Below are positions 8,418-13,515 of a DNA stretch of 14,770 nucleotides, piece by piece. The stretch comes from JAVKMO01 sp031539345 (GTDB lineage Bacteria; Bacteroidota; Bacteroidia; Chitinophagales; Chitinophagaceae): the NCBI GenBank assembly GCA_031539345.1, contig JAVKMO010000008.1, positions 1 to 14,770 on the forward strand, read 5' to 3'. Each line of letters begins with the position of its first letter. The stretch's first letter is position 1. The notes below the pieces were generated by a model. The model was not told where the DNA came from. It saw nothing but the letters and a program-made list of their open reading frames with translations, and ran no database searches. The position numbers and the translations under genes are program-made.

Positions 8418-9096
8418 TTTTGTTTTGTTTTTGTTGATAAAAAAGTGTTGTTTTTTGTTCTGTTTGTTGGTCGTGCCAAGTTTGTATTTGTTGGTGATTG
8501 CCTTGTAATAAAATTTCGGGCACATGCCAACCGTTAAAACTTGCGGGGCGGGTATAAATTGGTGGTGCAATTAACCCATCCTGAAAGGAGTCTGATAGTG
8601 CAGACGTCTCTTGGTTTAATACACCGGGAATTAACCGTACAACGCTATCAACAAAAGCAACGGCAGGAATTTCTCCACCACTGAGAACAAATTCTCCAAG
8701 TGAAATTTCTTGTGTAATCAAATGGTCTCTGATGCGCTGGTCAATGCCTTTATAGTGTCCGCACAAAAGGAGTATTTTTTTCTTGAGCGAATAAGCGTTT
8801 GCCATTTGTTGATTAAACATTTTTCCCTCTGGTGCAAAATAAATGATGTCGTCATATTCGTTTTCTTGTTGCAGACTTGTAATGGCGTTATAGATTGGCT
8901 CTATCATCATAACCATGCCGGCTGCACCGCCATACGCATAATCATCAACGTGTTTTTGTTTGTTGGTGCTAAAGTCTCGGAGGTTGTATAACCGCAATTG
9001 CAAAATTTGTTTGTCTATTGCCCTTTTCATGATGGAGTGTTCAAAAAAACTATTCATCAAATCTGGCACTACAGACAAAATATCAATTTGTATCAT
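8398..9096 (-). CDS. trmD: tRNA (guanine-37-N1)-methyltransferase TrmD
   Basis: SPOUT-class enzyme that methylates N1 of G37 next to the anticodon, using S-adenosylmethionine, and so prevents +1 frameshifting; essential in most bacteria. In 232 residues: the start MIQIDILSVVP, the GGAAGMVMMIEP segment at about 57-67, the knot region LLCGHYKGIDQRI (110-122), SLGEFVLSGGE (132-141), Arg154 in VVRLIPGV and catalytic Asp169 in SALSDSFQ, then YTRP (181-184). Arg154 and Asp169 fall at the same numbers as in E. coli TrmD. Position 116 is Lys where E. coli has Glu; I recall this HYKG form as common in Bacteroidota, so I treat it as lineage-typical. The ATG at 9096 is chosen; extended starts lack family residues and run deep into the upstream gene. 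The ATG overlaps the stop of the Fe-S protein gene by four bases (ATGA), which indicates translational coupling. Confidence 0.97.
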   Translation of the reverse strand: MIQIDILSVVPDLMNSFFEHSIMKRAIDKQILQLRLYNLRDFSTNKQKHVDDYAYGGAAGMVMMIEPIYNAITSLQQENEYDDIIYFAPEGKMFNQQMANAYSLKKKILLLCGHYKGIDQRIRDHLITQEISLGEFVLSGGEIPAVAFVDSVVRLIPGVLNQETSALSDSFQDGLIAPPIYTRPASFNGWHVPEILLQGNHQQIQTWHDQQTEQKTTLFYQQKQNKNEQQKG

Positions 9097-9875
9097 GGGC
9101 TCCAATCGTCTTTTTGCATGGCATAAACGAGCAATTCTGCAAGGTGTAAAAACACAAGTGAGTGATTCTTTCTTTTTGCTACGCTTTCTAAATGCAATAA
9201 ACAACTGTAATCATTTGAAACAACGTAGGAGACTTGTGCGTCTTGAAATTTTTCTAATTTATAGTTTGCCATACTGATAGAAATATCAGAAAATTTTTCT
9301 GCAAAACTGCCGCCAAATCCGCAACAAACATCTGCCCCAACAAAAGGAACAAGCTGTACGCCTTGAATTTGTTGTAATAGTTTTGTTGTGCTGGTCGTAC
9401 AGGCGTATTCTCGCAGTGCGGCACACGAGGTGTGATAAGACAATGTAGAAGGAAAAGAAAGTTGCAAGTCTGAAAGGTTGCAATAACGCACTATAAAATC
9501 TGCAAACTCTATGACGGCATTTTGCACGGCGTTAAGTTGCTCTTGCGTGGGGTCTTGTGTTTCAAATAATTGATGTGCGTAGTTTTTTAAAAAGCCTGCA
9601 CAAGACGCACTCGGAATAATAATATGGTCGTACGTGGCATAAGCTTGCACAAACTGTTTCACAACTTGTTTTGAGGGGGCATGAAAACCCGCATTAAAAG
9701 CCGGCTGTCCACAGCAAAAGGCTTCTGTTATCACTTCAACCTCACAGCCCAAGCGTTCTAAAACCTGTATCATGGCAATGCCAATATGCGGTTTTAGTTG
9801 GTGGATATAACAAGGTATAAAAACGGCTGTTTTTATGCTTGTCTTTTTACTGTTATTGTTGTGTTTATGTGGCAT
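9093..9875 (-). CDS. LutA/YkgE-like (Fe-S)-binding protein with two CCG domains
   Basis: Cytoplasmic redox subunit family with two cysteine-rich CCG domains, as in LutA of the L-lactate utilisation complex and in heterodisulfide reductase and glycolate oxidase subunits. In 260 residues: IPCY with Cys22, FCCGQP with Cys54-Cys55, SCAGF with Cys92, then the second set YHTSCAALRE with Cys151, VCCGFGGSF with Cys184-Cys185, and NDYSCLLH with Cys225. This is the full duplicated pattern at the normal family length (about 240-260). The ATG at 9875 is preferred over the TTG at 9890. It overlaps the upstream 73-residue membrane protein by 11 bases and trmD by 4. The LutB and LutC partners (multi-[4Fe-4S] dehydrogenase and YkgG-like protein) are not adjacent, so lactate oxidation is only a family-based guess; they may be encoded elsewhere. 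Confidence 0.88.
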   Translation of the reverse strand: MPHKHNNNSKKTSIKTAVFIPCYIHQLKPHIGIAMIQVLERLGCEVEVITEAFCCGQPAFNAGFHAPSKQVVKQFVQAYATYDHIIIPSASCAGFLKNYAHQLFETQDPTQEQLNAVQNAVIEFADFIVRYCNLSDLQLSFPSTLSYHTSCAALREYACTTSTTKLLQQIQGVQLVPFVGADVCCGFGGSFAEKFSDISISMANYKLEKFQDAQVSYVVSNDYSCLLHLESVAKRKNHSLVFLHLAELLVYAMQKDDWSP

Positions 9876-10086
9876 AATAATATCTATCAACTCCTTTTTT
9901 TGTTGTATTTTTTTCGTACTTTTCTTTTATTTCAATGAGGTTTAAAACGATGGTTAATAAAGCTACTATAGAGGTAAGCGTCAAAGCAATTATTTTTAAC
10001 CATACTGGTGCGTCCGCAATATAATTGACCGCAACAAGAAGAAGGGAAGAGAGCAACCCTCCTGATAAAATGTCTGACAACGTCAT
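9865..10086 (-). CDS. Small two-helix membrane protein, unknown function
   Basis: A 73-residue protein with two hydrophobic segments (about 8-24 and 28-50), linked by a short turn containing DAPVWLK, and a basic, tyrosine-rich cytoplasmic-like tail ending DRYYYAT. I do not recognise a family; the size and layout are vaguely holin-like, but there is no phage context. Reality is supported by position: it starts with ATG 24 bases after the plsY stop and its end overlaps the Fe-S protein gene by 11 bases, filling the space between two solid genes on the same strand. It may be an accessory membrane subunit for a neighbour; nothing in the sequence says which. Confidence 0.7.
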   Translation of the reverse strand: MTLSDILSGGLLSSLLLVAVNYIADAPVWLKIIALTLTSIVALLTIVLNLIEIKEKYEKNTTKKGVDRYYYAT

Positions 10087-10110
10087 TTCTTATTTTTTAA
10101 TGAGAATTTT

Positions 10111-10758
10111 TTACGCCTTATCTACTTTTTCTTTTGTTTTTTTAAACAGCCACATTTTGGTTTCTGTTTTATTGAATAGCCTTTTGATATTGGTGTGGTG
10201 CTTGATGATAATGAGCAAACCGCAACAAGCTGACAATACAATGGCGAGCATAGAGTTGGGTTGTTGTATCCAAAACGCAATGCAGAAAGCAAAACTTGCA
10301 GAAGCTAAGATAGACCCCAAGGCAACATAGTTGGTGAGTAAAAATGTAAGAAAAAAAAACGCTGCAAAAACAAGTGCAAATTTTGGACTAATGCCAATTA
10401 TCACGCCAAACAAAGTTGCCACTCCCTTGCCGCCTTTGAATTGGGCATAGACAGGAAAAATATGTCCTACAATTGCCAAAAACCCAAGGAAGAGTTGAAA
10501 ATTTAATAGTGTACTTTCTGTGTTTAATGCAGGATAAAACAGGGTGAGCTTAACGGCAAGAGTGCCTTTGAGTAAATCAATAAGAAAAATAAATAGCCCC
10601 CACTTTTTACCCAAAAAGCGAAAGGAGTTTGTTGCACCAGCATTGTGGCTGCCATAGTCTCTAATATCGATGTTGAAAAAAGTTTTGCTTACCCAAATTG
10701 AGGTGGGGATAGACCCTAAAAGATAAGCCGCAAGGCAAAGAAAAATAGAGAGTAGCAT
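10111..10758 (-). CDS. plsY: Acyl-phosphate:glycerol-3-phosphate acyltransferase PlsY
   Basis: Integral inner-membrane enzyme that transfers an acyl group from acyl-phosphate (made by PlsX) to glycerol-3-phosphate, giving lysophosphatidic acid, the first step of phospholipid synthesis in most bacteria. In 215 residues all three conserved loops are seen: GSIPTS (15-20) followed by the DYGSHNAGATN segment (34-44); GHIFPVYAQFKGGKG (98-112), the substrate-binding glycine-rich loop; and KHHTNIKRL (186-194). Several hydrophobic spans lie between them and a lysine-rich tail follows. Length is typical. It is the first gene of the minus-strand run that continues to the small membrane protein, the Fe-S protein, trmD and the outer-membrane protein. 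Any promoter must lie in the spacer from 10759; I could not identify a consensus one. Confidence 0.96.
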   Translation of the reverse strand: MLLSIFLCLAAYLLGSIPTSIWVSKTFFNIDIRDYGSHNAGATNSFRFLGKKWGLFIFLIDLLKGTLAVKLTLFYPALNTESTLLNFQLFLGFLAIVGHIFPVYAQFKGGKGVATLFGVIIGISPKFALVFAAFFFLTFLLTNYVALGSILASASFAFCIAFWIQQPNSMLAIVLSACCGLLIIIKHHTNIKRLFNKTETKMWLFKKTKEKVDKA

Positions 10759-10959
10759 GGGTTTTATGTCTTAATAAAGAAATGCTTTGTTCTTTTAATA
10801 CCTCGCTAATATATCAAAAAAAAGACCCTGAGTGCGAATAAGTTCGCCAATTGTCGATGTCGCCATAGCATACAGCTACAAAACAGAAAAGGGATTTTTA
10901 TTTCAAATTATGCGTTTGTTCAATTTGTTGTCTGACTTGTTCTCATTACCAAATATCTT
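10759..10959. other. Spacer between the plsY operon and the paralogue array
   Basis: A 201-base non-coding stretch on the boundary between the two minus-strand transcription units. It should contain both the end of the array transcript and the start of the plsY operon. I see a small hairpin and an eight-base A run (T run on the minus strand, near 10816-10823), both consistent with a terminator region. A 16-base segment at 10928-10943 is repeated in the spacer after gene B. No small gene or RNA is apparent. Confidence 0.5.
10834..10847 (-). terminator. Possible terminator hairpin downstream of the array
   Basis: GCGAA and TTCGC pair around a four-base loop. On the minus strand the hairpin is followed about ten bases later by a run of eight T. 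The gap between the stem and the T run is longer than in a standard intrinsic terminator, so this is a weak candidate for ending the S74-C-B-A transcript ahead of plsY. Confidence 0.25.
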
Positions 10960-11736
10960 TTAATAGTGGTCGAAATAATACGTGCTTTCTATTTCTATTG
11001 GCATTGAGCCGCTCGTCCACCCATTTTGACAATTTCGAATAGAAACATCCACATGTATTAGCTCTCCTTTATTCAGGTATACTAGGTTCCCTGTGTTCGA
11101 TATAGTTGTATATTCTACTGACGCTCCCCAGCAAGAGTTTTGCCAACTACCCGTATATAAATCTGATGTTCTACCATATAAATATCTGCTATTACCCGAC
11201 GAATTCCTTGCTTTTACCTCAAATGTTAGATCGAAGTCGGATAACCAACAACAATCCCCTCTATTGTCCTGTATGTTAACTTTTGTGTCCATTTTATAAT
11301 AAGCACTTTCTGTTACTGTCCACGTGTTAGTAGTATTCCAGGTGTAAAAAGTACATCCATTTTCCGCTGACACTGACCCATAATAACAAGAAGCACTACT
11401 TGGCCTAAAAGGACCATAATATACAGGTCCTTCGCTTGCCGGTATGGGACAAGTTAGAAAAGACCCTGTCGTGTTTAAATTAACAGTATTTGCTCCTTGT
11501 AGGCTTAAAACTGATGAGCCTGAACCCAATGCCATTGAAGTTATTGTTCTGTCAGATTCTGTGGCAGTTATGGTGTGTCCGCCATTATTTGCGGTCGCCC
11601 CTAAAAAAAAGTTTCCAGTGGCATTCCAGGTTGCACAATCATTAATTGACCCGCTTCTTACTGCGGTTTGAGAAAAAGAAGCACTGTTTGTGAATAACAA
11701 AAACAGGATAAAGATCTTGAATATTTTAAGTGTCAT
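10960..11736 (-). CDS. Exported eight-cysteine protein, paralogue A (unknown family)
   Basis: A 258-residue protein of unknown function and the last gene of a three-copy tandem array. Seen: a signal peptide (MTLKIFKIFILFLLFTNSAS, cleavage likely before Gln23); an N-terminal module (23-98) with ATWNATGNFFLGAT, GGHTITATES and ITSMALGSGSSVL; a variable middle; a conserved DCCWLSDFDL segment (161-170); and the end NCQNGWTSGSMPIEIE...YYFDHY. Cysteines at 34, 96, 117, 128, 162, 163, 202 and 236 all have partners in the two sister copies, which suggests disulfides outside the cytoplasm. The GHTIT segment followed by a hydrophobic repeat resembles the first turn of bacterial beta-helix/G8-like adhesin modules; this is inference only. 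No T9SS-type C-terminal sorting domain or lipobox is evident. The gene has a candidate promoter box of its own and is separated from gene B by 117 bases. Confidence 0.85.
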   Translation of the reverse strand: MTLKIFKIFILFLLFTNSASFSQTAVRSGSINDCATWNATGNFFLGATANNGGHTITATESDRTITSMALGSGSSVLSLQGANTVNLNTTGSFLTCPIPASEGPVYYGPFRPSSASCYYGSVSAENGCTFYTWNTTNTWTVTESAYYKMDTKVNIQDNRGDCCWLSDFDLTFEVKARNSSGNSRYLYGRTSDLYTGSWQNSCWGASVEYTTISNTGNLVYLNKGELIHVDVSIRNCQNGWTSGSMPIEIESTYYFDHY

Positions 11737-11773
11737 AAAAAAATCGTATTGTGCTCTATTATTTATCGCTCTT

Positions 11774-11781
11774 CAAATATA
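11774..11781 (-). promoter_or_regulatory. Candidate -7 box (TATATTTG) ahead of paralogue A
   Basis: Read on the minus strand, TATATTTG matches the Bacteroidota -7 consensus TAnnTTTG, about 37 bases upstream of the gene A start codon. That would give a leader of roughly 30 bases. I do not see a TTTG -33 element at the right distance, so independent expression of gene A is possible but not certain. Confidence 0.35.
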
Positions 11782-11853
11782 GTAGCATTTCTTTTAATTC
11801 GCTTCATTGTTTATAGAACATATTGTCTGACTTGTTCTATTTTCTACTGTCTT

Positions 11854-12648
11854 TTAATAGTGGTCGAAATAATACGTGCTTTGTATTTCTATTGGCATCG
11901 ATGCACTCGTCCAGCCATTTTTGCAATTTCGAACAGAAACATTCACATCTACGAGTTCTCCTTCATATAAATAGACAATATTACCCGAGATTGATACTGT
12001 CGTAGTGTGTACTTCAAATCCGAGGCAACTGCTTCTTCCTGCAGAATTCATAGATAAACCTTGTGTGCCACTATATAATTCTCTAGTAGTGGTAAGGCCT
12101 GCCATCAGGTTCCTTGCTTGTACAACAAGTCGCAGATCGAAGTCTGATAACCAACAACAATCGTTATTAACATCATAAATTTTAACCGCTGTATACATTT
12201 TATAAAAAGCACTGTGTGTTACTCTCCATGTGGTGTTAGTATAAAATACTCTAAAGTCACATCCATGCTCTGATGACACTGTTCCGTAGGTACACCCGCT
12301 GCTGCCGCCACTTGGCACATAAGGAGCGGAATATACAGGTCCTTCGCTTGCCGGTGCGGGACAAGTTAGAAAAGACCCTGTCATGTTTAAATCAACCGTA
12401 TTTGAACCTTGTAGGGCTAAAACAGACGAGCCAGAACCCAATGCCATTGATGTTATTGTTCTGTTGGATTCTGTAGCAGTTATGGTATGTCCTCCACCAT
12501 TTGCGGTCGCCCCTAAAAAAAAGTTTCCAGTGGCATTCCAGGTTGCACATTCATTAATTGCTCCACTTTTTACTGCGGTTTGAGAAAAAGAAGCACTGTT
12601 TGTAAATAACAAAAACAGGATAAAGATACTGGATATTTTAAGTGTCAT
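11854..12648 (-). CDS. Exported eight-cysteine protein, paralogue B (unknown family)
   Basis: A 264-residue sister of paralogue A and middle gene of the array. The signal peptide is almost identical (MTLKISSIFILFLLFTNSAS). The mature N-terminus QTAVKSGAINECATWN is shared with C, whereas the following ATGNFFLGAT, GGHTITATES and CPAPASEGPVY are shared with A. The eight cysteines lie at 34, 96, 119, 130, 164, 165, 208 and 242. The region from about 104 to 235 differs most from the sisters, apart from YGTVSSEHGC and DCCWLSDFDL. It carries the sequence LMAGLTTTRELYSGTQ instead of the shorter loop of the others. The end reads NCKNGWTSASMPIEIQ then YYFDHY. Spacing is 63 bases to gene C upstream and 117 to gene A downstream. 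Function unknown; presumed secreted or surface-exposed. Confidence 0.85.
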   Translation of the reverse strand: MTLKISSIFILFLLFTNSASFSQTAVKSGAINECATWNATGNFFLGATANGGGHTITATESNRTITSMALGSGSSVLALQGSNTVDLNMTGSFLTCPAPASEGPVYSAPYVPSGGSSGCTYGTVSSEHGCDFRVFYTNTTWRVTHSAFYKMYTAVKIYDVNNDCCWLSDFDLRLVVQARNLMAGLTTTRELYSGTQGLSMNSAGRSSCLGFEVHTTTVSISGNIVYLYEGELVDVNVSVRNCKNGWTSASMPIEIQSTYYFDHY

Positions 12649-12660
12649 AAAGCAACTTAG

Positions 12661-12672
12661 ATTACGCGTAAT
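12661..12672. promoter_or_regulatory. 12-bp perfect palindrome upstream of paralogue B
   Basis: ATTACGCGTAAT is a perfect inverted repeat centred 18 bases upstream of the gene B start codon, in the 63-base C-B spacer. It could be a binding site for a dimeric regulator. On the minus strand a TTTG lies 18 bases upstream of a TAATCTAA, a poor promoter-like arrangement overlapping it. I do not see the same palindrome in front of A or C. Chance occurrence is possible. Confidence 0.25.
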
Positions 12673-12711
12673 TATTTTTGTTCAAAAAGCGAAAAACTTT
12701 TCTACCGTCTT

Positions 12712-13488
12712 TTAATAGTGGTCGAAATAGTATATACTTTCTATGCTTATTGGCATCGATCCACTCGTCCAGCCATTTTGACAATTTCGAATAGAAACAT
12801 CCACAAATATCTGCTCCCCCTTATTCAAATATCTCATGCTCCCATCGATCGACACCTCCCAAAATTCTACCCACTGTCCCGTGCAAGAAGTTCCCCAAGT
12901 CGTCCACAAATCTGATGTGTTAGAGTCAAATAGTCTAGTAACACCCGTAATCGGATTCTTTGCTCCTATATTCATTCGCAGATCGAAGTCGGTTAACCAA
13001 CAACAATCGCTTCTATTGTCAAATATTTTCACTCTTGTGTACATCCAATACCAACCACTGTATGCTATTATAAATGTGTTATTGGGATAAAAAGTAGTAA
13101 AACTACATCCATGTTCTGATGATACTGTTCCAAACACACACCCGCTACCGCCTGGTATATGAGGCCTATAATATTCAGTTCCTCCGAATGTTGGACAAGT
13201 TATAAAAGACCCCGTCGTGTTTAAATCAACAGCATTTGAGCCTTCTAGGTTTAAAACAGAAGATCCAGATCCCAATGCCATTGATGTAATTCTCCTGTTA
13301 GATTCTGACGCAGTTAGCGTATGTCCGTCATCGTTCAAAGTCCCTCCTAAAAAAAAGTTTCCAGTACCGTTCCAAGTTGCACATTCATTAATTGCTCCAC
13401 TTTTTACTGCGGTTTGAGAAAAAGAAGCACTGTTTTTGAATAACAAAAACAGTGCTATAATAAAGGTGGCTGATACTTTAATTTTCAT
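12712..13488 (-). CDS. Exported eight-cysteine protein, paralogue C (unknown family)
   Basis: A 258-residue first copy of the array, the most diverged of the three. It has a signal peptide (MKIKVSATFIIALFLLFKNS..., cleavage likely before Gln25) and the N-terminal module QTAVKSGAINECATWN, DDGHTLTASESN, ITSMALGSGSSVL. The eight cysteines at 36, 98, 117, 128, 162, 163, 202 and 236 are in the same order as in A and B. Its middle is rich in aromatic residues (SGWYWMY, TSDLWTTWG, WVEFWEV). The C-terminal part YLNKGE...VDVSIRNCQNGW is nearly the same as in A rather than B, ending YYFDHY. It starts only 27 bases after the stop of the S74-domain gene, with no promoter-like sequence between, so the two are probably co-transcribed. 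Function unknown; the position suggests a partner or cargo of the S74 protein. Confidence 0.85.
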   Translation of the reverse strand: MKIKVSATFIIALFLLFKNSASFSQTAVKSGAINECATWNGTGNFFLGGTLNDDGHTLTASESNRRITSMALGSGSSVLNLEGSNAVDLNTTGSFITCPTFGGTEYYRPHIPGGSGCVFGTVSSEHGCSFTTFYPNNTFIIAYSGWYWMYTRVKIFDNRSDCCWLTDFDLRMNIGAKNPITGVTRLFDSNTSDLWTTWGTSCTGQWVEFWEVSIDGSMRYLNKGEQIFVDVSIRNCQNGWTSGSMPISIESIYYFDHY

Positions 13489-13515
13489 AAAACAATCTTA
13501 TTTATGAGTCGTTAT

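Larger units (their letters stand above)
10928..13488 (-). repeat. Three-copy tandem gene duplication with shared flanks
   Basis: Genes C, B and A are tandem repeats of one unit. DNA similarity is strongest over the 5' third of each gene (for example, a stretch around 11587-11639 recurs nearly base for base at 12500-12552). It returns at the 3' end and continues past the stops: the 16-base TTGTCTGACTTGTTCT occurs at 10928-10943 after A and at 11823-11838 after B, while the TCTACnGTCTT segment just after the stop is shared by B and C. The middle of each unit is dissimilar. The unit is about 0.8-0.9 kb. Confidence 0.8.

Noticed and set aside
8418..8570. N-terminal extension of the outer-membrane protein
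   Set aside because: It reads through trmD in another frame and would bury the signal peptide 51 residues inside the protein.
8734..8760. TrmD with Lys instead of Glu at position 116 as a defective enzyme
   Set aside because: Arg154 and Asp169 are intact and, as far as I recall, HYKG in the knot region is the normal Bacteroidota form, so it is not evidence for loss of activity.
9097..9204. N-terminal extension of TrmD
   Set aside because: The family begins at MIQIDILSV; the extra 36 residues overlap the Fe-S protein gene and are basic without similarity to TrmD.
10025..10330. 101-residue plus-strand open frame
   Set aside because: It runs antisense through plsY and the small membrane protein and shows only the mirrored composition of those genes.
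10928..13488. CRISPR array or insertion-sequence explanation for the repeats
   Set aside because: The repeats are whole genes of about 0.8 kb with coding constraint, not short direct repeats with spacers, and there is no transposase or terminal inverted repeat.
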